From Pseudomonas lundensis (lineage in GTDB: Bacteria; Pseudomonadota; Gammaproteobacteria; Pseudomonadales; Pseudomonadaceae), in assembly GCF_001042985.1 (NCBI RefSeq), contig NZ_JYKY01000012.1, positions 84,084-148,083 of the forward strand: a DNA stretch of 64,000 nucleotides. The letters are read 5' to 3'. The notes under the pieces were generated by a model that saw only the letters and a program-made list of their open reading frames with translations, made no database searches and was not told where the DNA came from. Made by a program: the position numbers and the translations under genes. This document shows, piece by piece, positions 16,631 through 25,415 of this stretch; positions within the stretch are counted from its first letter, which is position 1; every line of letters begins with the position of its first letter.

Positions 16631-19222
16631 TTAGGCAGCAGGCAGTTCTTCAGGCGCTTCCACCGGTTTTGGCAGAGAAGACATAAAGGCCATCACCAGC
16701 GCCGCCAGATACGGCAACGATTGCACCAGCAGCATCACCACCCAGAAACGCATGTCGTTGCTCGGCAGGCCCTGGACGAAAAAGATCCCGACCGCGGCGC
16801 CCCAGAGCAGCAGCATGATGAACACTTCTTCCCGTGCTTCCGAGATGGCGACCCAGAAACCATGGTTATCGGCATTCTTGGGTGTACGGAAAAACGGAAT
16901 GCTGGTGGTGAAAAATCCGTACAGCACCGCTTTGGCGATGGTGTGCGACAGCGCCAGCCCGGCCAATGCCGCCGCAAACGCATCTTTGAGGTTGACCCCC
17001 ACGGCGCGGCGGTACAGGAAGATGATTTTGCCGACCTTGAACACAAACAGCGCCAGCGGCGGAATCGCGAAAATCAGCAGCGGCGGGTCGACCCGCGTCG
17101 GCACGATAATCATCGCCGCCGACCACAGCAGTGCCCCGACGGTGAAGAAGATGTTCATGCCATCCGCCACCCACGGCAACCAGCCCGCCAGGAAGTGATA
17201 ACGCTGGCCACGGGTCAACTGAGAACCCTTGCCCCAAAGCAGGCTGGCCGCGTGACGCTTGATAATCTGAATCGCGCCGTAGGCCCAGCGGAATCGCTGT
17301 TTCTTGAAGTCGATAAAGGTATCGGGCATCAGCCCTTTGCCGTAGCTGTTGTGGGAATAGGCGGCGGAATAACCCTTTTCGAACACCCGCAAGCCCAGCT
17401 CGGCATCTTCGCAAATGCACCAGTCTGCCCAGCCCAGTTCTTCGAGCACCGAGCGGCGGGTCATGGTCATGGTGCCGTGCTGGATGATCGCGTCACGGTC
17501 GTTACGGGTCACCATGCCGATGTGGAAGAAACCTTTGTACTCGGAATAGCAGAGTTTTTTGAAGGTGCTTTCAGTCTGGTCGCGATAGTCCTGAGGTGAC
17601 TGCACGATGGCGATTTTCGGGTCCGCGAAGTGCGGCACCATGTGTTTGAGCCAGTTGCGGTCCACACAGTAATCGGAGTCGATGACCGCAATCACTTCGG
17701 CATCCGGCGCGGTATGCGGGATCAGGTAGTTCAACGCGCCACCCTTGAAGCCTGCGAGCGGGGCGACGTGGAAGAACTTGAAACGTGGGCCCAGGGTGGC
17801 GCAGTAATCGCGCACCGGCTCCCAGACCGCCGGGTCCTTGGTGTTGTTGTCGATGATCAACACTTCGAAGTCCGGGTAATCGAGGTTGGCCAGCGCGTCC
17901 AGGGTCTGTTTGACCATGGCGGGCGGCTCGTTGTAGCACGGCACGTGAATCGAGACTTTTGGTCGGTAGGCGTTGTCGCTATCGACCGGTAAAAACTCCC
18001 TGCGCCTCTTGCGAATCCACACGGCTTCCGCCAGTTCGTGGGCCTCGGTCAGCAGGACGATAAACACCCCGAGAGCGCCGAGCCCCAGCAAGAAGCCCAC
18101 GGTGAGGCTGAACCAGGTGCTGTATTGCTGACTGTAGTCGTAACCGATCCATACCAGCACCGACCCGCACAAAAAGGCCGTGAAGGTCAGGAAGGTGCGA
18201 CCGCGCTGGCGCAATGCCGAACCATCAATCAGCAGCAATGCCAGCGACAGCAAGCCCATGACGACCGAGCCAATGGCCAGGACGCGCCATTGCGGGATCG
18301 CCACGACCGGGCCTTCGAAGTTGAATTTCTGTTGGCGAGCGGCGTTGTACACGCCCCAGTACGCGCCCACAGAGCCTTCGTCACTGGCCTTCCAGGGTTG
18401 GTCGAAGGCTTCGATCACAAAATAGTTGTAACCGCGACGGTTCAGGGTGTTGACCAGGTTACGCAAGTAAATCGCCTGATCGGCCGGGCTGGCATCTGCG
18501 CCACCGCGCATGCGGCCGTTGCTCGGCCAGCCCACTTCCGACAGCAGCAAAGGCTTTTTCGGGAACAGTTTTTTCAGGTCCCGGGCACGGTCCAGTACAA
18601 ATTCGCCAGCCTTGTCCACCGGGATAAATTCCCAGTACGGCAGGATGTGCGCGGCAATCAGGTCGACGTGCTTGGCCAGTTGCGGGTATTTCTCCCAGAT
18701 GTGCCATTGCTCGGACGTGGTCACGGGCACCTTGACGGCCGCGCGCACGCGATCGAGCAGCACGATCAGCTCTTCTGGCGTGATCTCTTCACGGAATAGG
18801 GCTTCGTTGCCTACTACCACGCGTACAACGCTGCGCGAATTGTTGGCCAGCTCGATGGCTTTCTGGATTTCGCGCTCATTGCGCGCTTGGTCAGGGCTGA
18901 TCCAGATACCGATGGTGACGCGCAAGCCGAACTCTTCCGCCAACTTGGGGATGTCACCCAGCGTGCCGTCGACCGAATAGGTACGGATGTTGTCGGTCAG
19001 CTTGCTCATGATCTCCAGGTCGCGACGCATTTCATCGTCGGACGGGTATTGATCTTTCTGCGGGTACTGGCCTTGCTGAAACGGCGAGTACGAAAAACCG
19101 GAGATTTGCTCGGGCCAGTTGGGCGCGGAGACCGGGCGATTGATGAGCGCCCAGAAGCCGGTGAAGAGGGCGGCAATGGCCAGAACCACCACCAGGTTGA
19201 GTCCAAATTTACGCGATGACAT
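16631..19222 (-). CDS. ndvB: Membrane beta-(1,3)-glucan synthase with GH17 and GT2 domains (NdvB-like)
   Basis: An 863-residue inner-membrane enzyme predicted to make and remodel periplasmic (cyclic) beta-1,3-glucan. After a signal-anchor helix (about residues 7-27), residues ~35-300 are a GH17-type glucan transferase/hydrolase domain with GNEALFREE (acid/base) and LLSEVGWPSNG (nucleophile). Three or four membrane helices follow. The GT2 synthase domain then carries IDSDYCVD (DxD), CEDAELGLRVFEKG and QRFRWAYGAIQ (QxxRW), followed by several C-terminal membrane helices. This two-domain plan is that of Pseudomonas NdvB, linked in P. aeruginosa to periplasmic glucans and biofilm tolerance. The start at 19222 is chosen because the 35 extra upstream codons look non-coding. 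It ends in a good terminator. Confidence 0.87.
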   Translation of the reverse strand: MSSRKFGLNLVVVLAIAALFTGFWALINRPVSAPNWPEQISGFSYSPFQQGQYPQKDQYPSDDEMRRDLEIMSKLTDNIRTYSVDGTLGDIPKLAEEFGLRVTIGIWISPDQARNEREIQKAIELANNSRSVVRVVVGNEALFREEITPEELIVLLDRVRAAVKVPVTTSEQWHIWEKYPQLAKHVDLIAAHILPYWEFIPVDKAGEFVLDRARDLKKLFPKKPLLLSEVGWPSNGRMRGGADASPADQAIYLRNLVNTLNRRGYNYFVIEAFDQPWKASDEGSVGAYWGVYNAARQQKFNFEGPVVAIPQWRVLAIGSVVMGLLSLALLLIDGSALRQRGRTFLTFTAFLCGSVLVWIGYDYSQQYSTWFSLTVGFLLGLGALGVFIVLLTEAHELAEAVWIRKRRREFLPVDSDNAYRPKVSIHVPCYNEPPAMVKQTLDALANLDYPDFEVLIIDNNTKDPAVWEPVRDYCATLGPRFKFFHVAPLAGFKGGALNYLIPHTAPDAEVIAVIDSDYCVDRNWLKHMVPHFADPKIAIVQSPQDYRDQTESTFKKLCYSEYKGFFHIGMVTRNDRDAIIQHGTMTMTRRSVLEELGWADWCICEDAELGLRVFEKGYSAAYSHNSYGKGLMPDTFIDFKKQRFRWAYGAIQIIKRHAASLLWGKGSQLTRGQRYHFLAGWLPWVADGMNIFFTVGALLWSAAMIIVPTRVDPPLLIFAIPPLALFVFKVGKIIFLYRRAVGVNLKDAFAAALAGLALSHTIAKAVLYGFFTTSIPFFRTPKNADNHGFWVAISEAREEVFIMLLLWGAAVGIFFVQGLPSNDMRFWVVMLLVQSLPYLAALVMAFMSSLPKPVEAPEELPAA

Positions 19223-19467
19223 AACTGTTTTGGGTTCCAAAGGGAGTGGAACGAAGATCGGTCGGCACGTGCCAAACGGCGCGCATCCTACACTGGCTCT
19301 TAACGATGCGTACAGCAGGCGGCACATGGTCGGGCGTTTGGCAGCGATAGTCGACTTAAGTTCTTTCTTTATTACTTGTAGCTCTTATCTTGCTACTTAG
19401 TCGGCTATTAAAGCAGGCTTGGTCGGAAGTCTCGCAGGAAATGTACTCAAGCACAGTGAGAGACCCC

Positions 19468-19473
19468 TATAAT
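19468..19473 (+). promoter_or_regulatory. Consensus -10 element upstream of tcdA
   Basis: TATAAT lies 27 bases before the tcdA ATG. No convincing -35 is seen 16-18 bases upstream. The preceding ~240 bases between the divergent genes are A/T-rich, with no other recognisable element. Confidence 0.45.
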
Positions 19474-19499
19474 GCGCGCCGGTTTTTGGGGTGGTGGTT

Positions 19500-20381
19500 A
19501 TGAGTACAGAAGATCCGCGGTTTGCCGGTGTCGCCCGGTTGTATGGTCTGGAAGGCATGGACCGTCTGCGTCGCGCCCATGTGGCAATCGTTGGCGTGGG
19601 CGGCGTCGGGTCGTGGGCTGCCGAAGCCATTGCCCGTTGTGGTGTGGGTGAAATTTCGCTGTTCGACCTCGATGACGTGTGCGTCAGCAACACCAACCGC
19701 CAACTGCATGCCTTGAGCTCGACCGTGGGTCGGGACAAGGTCGAGGTGATGGCCGAGCGCCTGCGTGAGATCAACCCGGCCTGCACCGTGCATGCTGTGG
19801 CAGACTTCGTGACCCGTGAAACCATGGCCGAGTACATCACCCCGGACATCGATTGCGTGATCGACTGCATTGACAGCGTGAATGCAAAAGCGGCACTGAT
19901 TGCCTGGTGCAAGCGCCGCAAAATCCAGATCATCACCACCGGCGGTGCGGGCGGGCAAATCGACCCTACGTTGATTCAAGTGTGCGACCTGAACCGCACC
20001 TTCAACGACCCGCTGGCCTCGAAAGTGCGCTCCACGTTACGTCGCGATTATGGGTTCTCACGCACGGTGACCCGTCACTACAGCGTGCCCTGCGTCTTTT
20101 CGACTGAGCAACTGCGCTATCCCAAGCCCGATGGCAGCATTTGCCTGCAGAAAAGTTTTGTCGGGGACGGCGTGAAGCTGGACTGTGCGGGCGGCTTTGG
20201 CGCGGTGATGATGGTGACGGCGACCTTCGGCATGGTCGCGGCCACCAAGGCGGTGGACAAAATCGTGGCGGGCGTGCGTCGGCCCTCAGAAAAGCTCAAG
20301 CAACCGTCACGTGCTCAGCCAGACCCGCTCCCGTCGAGCGAGGCGGGTGAGTGCGTCAATTCAGATAAGCCGGCCGCCTGA
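19500..20381 (+). CDS. tcdA: tRNA threonylcarbamoyladenosine dehydratase
   Basis: TcdA (CsdL/YgdL) uses ATP to convert t6A37 into cyclic ct6A in tRNA. It is an E1-like (ThiF/MoeB) enzyme with the nucleotide motif IVGVGGVGSWAAEAIARCG near residue 31 and the ISLFDLDDVCVSNTNRQ segment. It also has the FDCVIDCID-like strand and a TGGAGGQIDPT block. At 293 residues it is longer than E. coli TcdA (268); the extra is a hydrophilic, proline-rich C-terminal tail after RRPSEKL. The ATG at 19500 is favoured over an upstream in-frame codon at 19491 because it matches the family start. It converges with csdE/csdA, the sulfur-transfer partners with which it is linked in E. coli, with only 3 bases between stops. 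Confidence 0.93.
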   Translation: MSTEDPRFAGVARLYGLEGMDRLRRAHVAIVGVGGVGSWAAEAIARCGVGEISLFDLDDVCVSNTNRQLHALSSTVGRDKVEVMAERLREINPACTVHAVADFVTRETMAEYITPDIDCVIDCIDSVNAKAALIAWCKRRKIQIITTGGAGGQIDPTLIQVCDLNRTFNDPLASKVRSTLRRDYGFSRTVTRHYSVPCVFSTEQLRYPKPDGSICLQKSFVGDGVKLDCAGGFGAVMMVTATFGMVAATKAVDKIVAGVRRPSEKLKQPSRAQPDPLPSSEAGECVNSDKPAA

Positions 20382-20384
20382 CCG

Positions 20385-20792
20385 TTAACCGAGCGCCAGT
20401 TCACGCATCCGCTGCAACACGGCGTTCAGGCCATTGCTGCGGGAGGCAGACAGTTGGCGGCTGAGCCCCAACTGTTCGAACCACGCCGGTAAATCCACCT
20501 GCTGGAGTTCTTCGGTCGTTAAACCGTTTACCCGCGCCAGCAGTAAAGCAACCAGCCCGCGAATCAAGCGAGCATCGCTGCTGGCGGCAAACTGCCAGCG
20601 ACCGTCTTTGAGCTCTGCGACCAGCCACACCAGGCTTTCACAGCCGTGTACCCGATTCGCATCGGTCCTGGCGTGCTCATCCAGCGCCGGCATGCGCTGG
20701 CCCCATTGCATCAGCAAGCGGGCGCGCTGCTCCCAGCCTGAGCACTGTTCAAAACTGTCGAGCGCTGCTTGCGCCTCTGTGGGTAAGGTCAT
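20385..20792 (-). CDS. csdE: SufE/CsdE-family sulfur acceptor
   Basis: A 135-residue SufE-fold protein that accepts persulfide sulfur from a cysteine desulfurase. The active cysteine is Cys51 in RVHGCESLVWL, the conserved family motif. The ATG overlaps the csdA stop by four bases (ATGA), so the pair is translationally coupled and likely a stoichiometric CsdA-CsdE complex. No scaffold genes (sufBCD, iscU) are nearby, supporting the Csd rather than the Suf assignment. The partner tcdA is convergent. Confidence 0.92.
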   Translation of the reverse strand: MTLPTEAQAALDSFEQCSGWEQRARLLMQWGQRMPALDEHARTDANRVHGCESLVWLVAELKDGRWQFAASSDARLIRGLVALLLARVNGLTTEELQQVDLPAWFEQLGLSRQLSASRSNGLNAVLQRMRELALG

Positions 20793-21994
20793 CGCAGTAA
20801 CTCCAACGCCTGGTCGAGCGCGACGAAGAATCTCTCAAGGTCTTCAGAGTCGTTGTACAGCGCCAAGGACACGCGAATGGCGCCTGCCAAGCCCATGCCT
20901 TTAAGAAGGGGCATTGCGCAATGATGGCCAGCGCGAACGGCTATGCCTTGTTCTGTGAGCAAATGCGCCAGGTCGGCGTTGTGTACGCCATCGACAACAA
21001 AGCTCACCAGGGCCAGTTGCGGCTTGCCCAGCAGGCGAACGCCCTCGCGGTGCTTCAAGCCTTCGACCAGCAGGGCGTGCAAGGCCGCTTCGTGAGCTTC
21101 AACGGCCCGCTGATCCAGGCTCGCCAGATAGCTCAAGGTCGCGCCCAGGCCGATCACGCTGGCAATTGGCGGGGTGCCCGCTTCAAAACCCAGGGGCGCC
21201 GGGCGGAAGGTTGCGTGGTGGTAGTCGGCGTCTTGCACCATCTCTCCCCCCAATTGCCAGTGCCGCAGGCGGGCCAAGGCTTCATGGCGCCCGAACAGCA
21301 CGCCCAGCCCGTCCGGGCCATAGAGCTTATGACTGGAGAACACGTAGAAGTCGCACCCCAGCGCCTGCACGTCGTGGCGACCATGAACCACGCCCTGTGC
21401 GCCATCGACCACGGTCAGCGCATTCTGTGCCTTGGCCAGGGACAGCAAGGCGGGCAAGGGTTGCCAGACGCCGAGGACGTTCGACAACTGACTCACGGCC
21501 AGCAGACGGGTGCGCGGGGTGATGAGTTTGGCGGCGACGTGCAGGTCAATGAGGCCGTCGTCGTCAAGCGGCAGAATCACCAGTTTCAGGTGTTGCCGCT
21601 GGGCCAGCTGTTGCCAGGGCAGCAGATTGGCGTGGTGTTCAAGGGCGCTGATGACGATTTCATCGCCCGCCGTAAAGTGGTGCTCCAGCCCATAGGCCAG
21701 CAGGTTGAGTGCCGAGGTGGCGCCGTGGGTGAAAACCACGGTGCCGCAGTCGCCGGCGTTGAGCCAGTGAGCGACTTTTGTGCGGCTGTGTTCGAACGCC
21801 TGAGTGGCGTGGGCGCCCGGTAAATGTTGGGCCCGGTGCACATTGGCGGCGCCACTGGCGTAGTAATGCGTCAGTGCGTCAAGCAGGGCCTGGGGTTTTT
21901 GTGTGGTAGCAGCGTTGTCCAGATAGGTCTGGTCCTGACGTTGCAAAGCGGCGATGGCCGGAAAGTCCGCACGCCAGGGAGAAGGCAAAAGCAT
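20789..21994 (-). CDS. csdA: Cysteine desulfurase CsdA
   Basis: A PLP enzyme removing sulfur from cysteine and passing it to CsdE. The 401-residue product is class II (SufS-like). It has DNAATTQKPQ near residue 26, the PLP-lysine motif FSSHKLYGPDG near residue 222 and an active-site Cys359 in AGHHCAMPLL, which aligns with Cys358 of E. coli CsdA. It also has the THGATSALN cofactor loop. It overlaps csdE by four bases. A hairpin lies between dapD and its start on the same strand, so it likely has its own promoter. Confidence 0.94.
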   Translation of the reverse strand: MLLPSPWRADFPAIAALQRQDQTYLDNAATTQKPQALLDALTHYYASGAANVHRAQHLPGAHATQAFEHSRTKVAHWLNAGDCGTVVFTHGATSALNLLAYGLEHHFTAGDEIVISALEHHANLLPWQQLAQRQHLKLVILPLDDDGLIDLHVAAKLITPRTRLLAVSQLSNVLGVWQPLPALLSLAKAQNALTVVDGAQGVVHGRHDVQALGCDFYVFSSHKLYGPDGLGVLFGRHEALARLRHWQLGGEMVQDADYHHATFRPAPLGFEAGTPPIASVIGLGATLSYLASLDQRAVEAHEAALHALLVEGLKHREGVRLLGKPQLALVSFVVDGVHNADLAHLLTEQGIAVRAGHHCAMPLLKGMGLAGAIRVSLALYNDSEDLERFFVALDQALELLR

Positions 21995-22012
21995 GGTGTT
22001 CAGGGCTCAGTT

Positions 22013-22037
22013 GACGAGGCCGGAAGCCGGCCCCGTC
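22013..22037 (-). terminator. Hairpin between dapD and csdA
   Basis: An 11-bp stem on the minus strand (GACGGGGCCGG / CCGGCCTCGTC, one G-U pair) with a 3-base loop starts 16 bases past the dapD stop. It has no clear U-run. Confidence 0.45.
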
Positions 22038-22053
22038 AGTGGCAGACAGACGC

Positions 22054-23088
22054 TTAGTTGTGAGCGTGCAGGGCTTCGTTCAGCTCGATGGCCGACTTGT
22101 GGGTTTTGCATTCCACGGCGCCGGTTTCGGAGTTGCGACGGAACAGCAGGTCAGGTTGACCGGCCAGCTCGCGAGCCTTGACCACTTTGACCAGCTGGTT
22201 GTTTTCGTCCAGCAGGGCCACTTTGGTGCCAGCGGTCACGTACAGGCCCGACTCCACGGTGTTACGGTCGCCCAGCGGGATGCCGATACCGGCGTTGGCG
22301 CCGATCAGGCAGCCTTCGCCCACCTTGATCACGATGTTGCCGCCGCCCGACAGGGTGCCCATGGTCGAGCAGCCGCCGCCCAGGTCAGAGCCCTTGCCGA
22401 CAAACACGCCCGCCGAGACACGGCCTTCGATCATGCCCGGGCCTTCAGTGCCTGCGTTGAAGTTGACAAAACCTTCGTGCATCACGGTGGTGCCTTCGCC
22501 GATGTAAGCACCCAGACGCAGGCGAGCTGCGTCGGCGATGCGCACGCCAGCCGGGACCACGTAGTCGGTCATTTTCGGGAATTTGTCGACCGAGAACACT
22601 TCCAGCAGTTCGCCACGCAGGCGGGCTTCGAGTTGACGCTCGGCCAGTTCGCTCAGGTCGATGGCGCCCTGGCTGGTCCAGGCCACGTTTGGCAGCAGCG
22701 GGAACACGCCCGCCAGGCTCAGGCCGTGGGGCTTGACCAGACGGTGCGACAACAGGTGCAGCTTGAGGTACGCCTCGGGGGTGGACGTCAGGGCGGCGTC
22801 TTCTGCCAGCAATGTGGCAACCAGCGGCTTGTGGCTTTCAGCCAGACGGGTCAGCAGGGCAGCCTGGGCCGCGTCCACAGGTTTGGCGGCTTCGGCCATC
22901 TGTGCGGCTTGAGCCGTGGTGAAGGTGATTGCCTGATTGCCGCCGGTGTAACCCAGAATCGGGGCGATGGCTGCGATCAGCTCGGCCGACGGGTTGAGCA
23001 GGGGCTGTGCGTAGAACACTTCCAGCCATGCGCCTTGACGGTTTTGGGTGCCAACGCCGAAGGCTGCGCTGAACAGGGTAGTAGACAT
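22054..23088 (-). CDS. dapD: 2,3,4,5-tetrahydropyridine-2,6-dicarboxylate N-succinyltransferase
   Basis: DapD succinylates tetrahydrodipicolinate, the committing step of the succinylase DAP/lysine route. The 344-residue form belongs to the longer DapD type found in Pseudomonas rather than the ~274-residue E. coli type. The C-terminal half has left-handed beta-helix hexapeptide repeats (GAYIGEGTTVMHEGFVNFNA, GGNIVIKVGEGCLIGANAGIGI), and the N-terminal half is helical. AGAGGT precedes the ATG by 6 bases. It lies downstream of the ArsC/Spx-like gene on the same strand (42-base gap), possibly in one transcript. Confidence 0.95.
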   Translation of the reverse strand: MSTTLFSAAFGVGTQNRQGAWLEVFYAQPLLNPSAELIAAIAPILGYTGGNQAITFTTAQAAQMAEAAKPVDAAQAALLTRLAESHKPLVATLLAEDAALTSTPEAYLKLHLLSHRLVKPHGLSLAGVFPLLPNVAWTSQGAIDLSELAERQLEARLRGELLEVFSVDKFPKMTDYVVPAGVRIADAARLRLGAYIGEGTTVMHEGFVNFNAGTEGPGMIEGRVSAGVFVGKGSDLGGGCSTMGTLSGGGNIVIKVGEGCLIGANAGIGIPLGDRNTVESGLYVTAGTKVALLDENNQLVKVVKARELAGQPDLLFRRNSETGAVECKTHKSAIELNEALHAHN

Positions 23089-23130
23089 GCAATTACCTCT
23101 TACAAAAATAAATGGGCGGAACCATGGCCT

Positions 23131-23502
23131 TTAAGCCTTTTGAAGAAGGGCCGCCGCATAAAGATCTGGCTTGAAGCCAATCAGGGTTTTGTCACCGAGA
23201 TCGAGCACCGGGCGCTTGATCATCGAGGGTTGGGCGAGCATCAGTTCAACGGCTTTGGCTTGGTCGAGATCGGCTTTGTGTTCGTCGTCGAGTTTGCGAA
23301 AGGTTGTTCCGGCCCGGTTGAGCACCACTTGCCAGCCGTGTTCGTTGCACCACTGGTTCAGGTGATCGCGGTCGATGCCGCTGCTTTTGTAGTCGTGAAA
23401 ATCGTAAGGCACCCCATGTTCATCCAGCCAGGTGCGAGCCTTTTTCATGGTGTCGCAGGCTTTAATGCCAAAAAGGTGCAACGTCTTGCTCGAGTCGGTC
23501 AC
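23131..23502 (-). CDS. ArsC/Spx-family thioredoxin-fold protein (YffB-like)
   Basis: A 123-residue thioredoxin-fold protein of the ArsC/Spx/MgsR group. It has the single-cysteine motif G-IKAC16DTMKKA and the later conserved NRAGTTFRKL and MIKRPVL segments. The last of these carries the Arg that contacts the substrate cysteine in ArsC. E. coli YffB, the likely counterpart, appears to be glutathione-linked; arsenate reduction is not implied. The start is a GTG at 23502, supported by a strong AAGGAGGGG site 8-9 bases upstream, while no ATG gives the full domain. It precedes dapD in the same direction, and the two are adjacent in other Pseudomonas. Confidence 0.88.
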   Translation of the reverse strand: MTDSSKTLHLFGIKACDTMKKARTWLDEHGVPYDFHDYKSSGIDRDHLNQWCNEHGWQVVLNRAGTTFRKLDDEHKADLDQAKAVELMLAQPSMIKRPVLDLGDKTLIGFKPDLYAAALLQKA

Positions 23503-23603
23503 GGAAATTGCCCCTCCTTTGGAGATGCTGAAAATGAGCGGTCGCGGATTATGCCACGACCGGCGCGCCGGATGCGCCAGCCGTAGAGGTTGCCACAGTG
23601 TTG

Positions 23604-23613
23604 TGACATGTCA
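23604..23613. promoter_or_regulatory. 10-bp perfect palindrome in the divergent region before the antiporter
   Basis: TGACATGTCA lies about 100 bases upstream of the GTG at 23502 and 140 bases before the antiporter start. It is a plausible dimer-binding site of unknown owner; chance is not excluded. Confidence 0.25.
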
Positions 23614-23673
23614 TCACGCCATTGCGACTTTTGTTCAGCGGTCAGAGTGAGTGGTTAAAGGCTACTATGGCTC

Positions 23674-23701
23674 TTGATGGAAAAGTGTTGCTACTTATGT
23701 T
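23674..23701 (+). promoter_or_regulatory. Candidate promoter for the Na+/H+ antiporter
   Basis: TTGATG and TATGTT are 16 bases apart, about 50 bases before the antiporter start. By eye only. Confidence 0.35.
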
Positions 23702-23752
23702 TAGTTTAAGCCGTTCTGATTAAAGCGGCGTGTCCGGGAACCCATACTGACT

Positions 23753-25399
23753 ATGCAAACCGCCTATACCGTCCTCATCCTGCTGATGCTGGTCGGGGTC
23801 TCGCGTCTGTTGGGGCGTTTGATTCCGTTGCCGCTGCCCTTGGTGCAAATCGCCGCGGGCGCCTTGCTGGCCTGGCCTACCCTGGGACTGCACGTGGCGC
23901 TGGACACTGAACTGTTCCTGTTTCTGTTCTTGCCACCGTTGCTGTTTTCGGATGGCTGGCGCATCCCCAAGCGAGAATTCTGGCGCCTTAAGGGGCCGAT
24001 CCTGACGCTGGCCGTCGGTCTGGTGTTATTTACGGTGGTGGGCGCGGGTTATTTCATTCACTGGTTGCTGCCGAGCATTCCTTTACCCGTTGCGTTCGCG
24101 CTGGCTGCCGTCCTGTCGCCGACCGACGCCGTGGCGGTCTCAGCCATTGCGCAAAACCGTTTACCGGCGCCCTTGATGCATATGTTGCAAGGGGAAGCGT
24201 TGATGAATGACGCGACGGGCCTGGTGACGTTCAAATTCGCGTTGGCGGCAGCGATCACGGGCGTTTTTTCGTTGGCCAATGCCAGCGTCACCTTCCTGTT
24301 GGTGGCCTGTGGCGGCTTGGCCATTGGTGTGGCGTTGAGCTGGGTGGTCGGGCGCATGCGCACGTGGATGATCGCTCGCGGTTGGGACGACCCGGCAACG
24401 CACGTTGTGTTCATGTTGCTGCTGCCTTTCGCCGCTTACGTACTGGCTGAACGTCTGGGCGCGTCCGGGATTTTGTCGGCCGTGGCGGCGGGGATGATGC
24501 AGAGCTGGCTGGACCTGTTGCCGCGTCAAACCAGTACCCGTTTGCTGAACCGCAGCGTCTGGGGCTTATTGGAATTTGCGTTCAACGGGCTGATCTTTTT
24601 GCTGTTGGGGCTGCAACTGCCTGACATCATCAAGGCGGTTGTCAGGCTGGAAACCCACCTCTGGCCCACGCTGATGTATCGCATCCTGGATGTGGTGGTG
24701 ATCTTCCTGGTCTTGATCGCACTGCGCTTTATCTGGGTGCAGAGCATCTGGCGCTTGTCCGGCGTATGGCGGCGCTGGCGCGGCAAGCAAGAACTGACCA
24801 TGGTGCCGACGGCCCGTTCCTGCTGGATTCTGACCGTGGGCGGTGTTCGTGGGGCAGTGACGCTGGCGGGCGTGATGTCGATTCCCTTGTTGCTCAATGA
24901 AGGGCTTGATTTCCCCGAGCGTGAGCTGCTGATCTTTATTGCGGCCGGGGTGATCTTGCTGTCGTTGATCGTGGCTTGTATTGCCTTGCCGTTATTGTTG
25001 CGCGGCATCGCCCAAAGCTCGGATGACGCGATGCGCACTGAAGTGCGTGAAGCCTGGCGCCGTACGGCGGAGGCTGCCATCCATGCGCTGGAGACCGAGG
25101 AGGTGATTGATCCAGACCATCCGCCGGACGCTGCCCAAGCGGCGTTGGCCGCAGAGCTGAAGGCGCGGATCATGTCTGAATACCGGCATCAACTTGACGT
25201 GTTCAATGATTCTGCAGAAGCGCAGGCATTGGCATCGAAGATGGATGAACTGGAAGGCCGCTTGCGCCTCAAAGCGCTCAGGGCACAGCGCCTGGAGCTC
25301 TACAGCCTGCGTCGACATCACGAAATTGGCGATGACGTGCTCAGCGAAATCCTGCGCGATCTGGACTTGAGTGAAGCCAATCTGGGGACAGTGAAGTAA
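23753..25399 (+). CDS. CPA1-family Na+(K+)/H+ antiporter
   Basis: A 548-residue inner-membrane cation/proton antiporter. About 12 hydrophobic segments fill residues 1-420. The transport-site signature is visible as LSPTDAVAVSAI near residue 122, followed by LMNDATGLVTFKFAL near residue 149 with the paired polar residues expected of CPA1 exchangers. RGAVTLAGVMSIPLL near residue 365 is the conserved late helix. Residues ~425-548 form a cytoplasmic helical tail resembling the YjcE/NhaP-type C-terminus. Role: pH and sodium balance; ion specificity cannot be read from sequence. It converges with dapC across a REP-like hairpin. Confidence 0.9.
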   Translation: MQTAYTVLILLMLVGVSRLLGRLIPLPLPLVQIAAGALLAWPTLGLHVALDTELFLFLFLPPLLFSDGWRIPKREFWRLKGPILTLAVGLVLFTVVGAGYFIHWLLPSIPLPVAFALAAVLSPTDAVAVSAIAQNRLPAPLMHMLQGEALMNDATGLVTFKFALAAAITGVFSLANASVTFLLVACGGLAIGVALSWVVGRMRTWMIARGWDDPATHVVFMLLLPFAAYVLAERLGASGILSAVAAGMMQSWLDLLPRQTSTRLLNRSVWGLLEFAFNGLIFLLLGLQLPDIIKAVVRLETHLWPTLMYRILDVVVIFLVLIALRFIWVQSIWRLSGVWRRWRGKQELTMVPTARSCWILTVGGVRGAVTLAGVMSIPLLLNEGLDFPERELLIFIAAGVILLSLIVACIALPLLLRGIAQSSDDAMRTEVREAWRRTAEAAIHALETEEVIDPDHPPDAAQAALAAELKARIMSEYRHQLDVFNDSAEAQALASKMDELEGRLRLKALRAQRLELYSLRRHHEIGDDVLSEILRDLDLSEANLGTVK

Positions 25400-25415
25400 C
25401 GCGGTGCGTGCCGGT

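Noticed and set aside
16631..19327. Upstream start of the glucan synthase at 19327
   Set aside because: The 35 extra residues do not resemble a signal sequence and would bury the signal-anchor helix; the ATG at 19222 fits the family.
22039..23586. 515-residue + strand open frame across dapD and the ArsC-like gene
   Set aside because: Both genes beneath it on the minus strand have clear families and ribosome sites; this frame has low-complexity Gln/Val/Gly-rich content.
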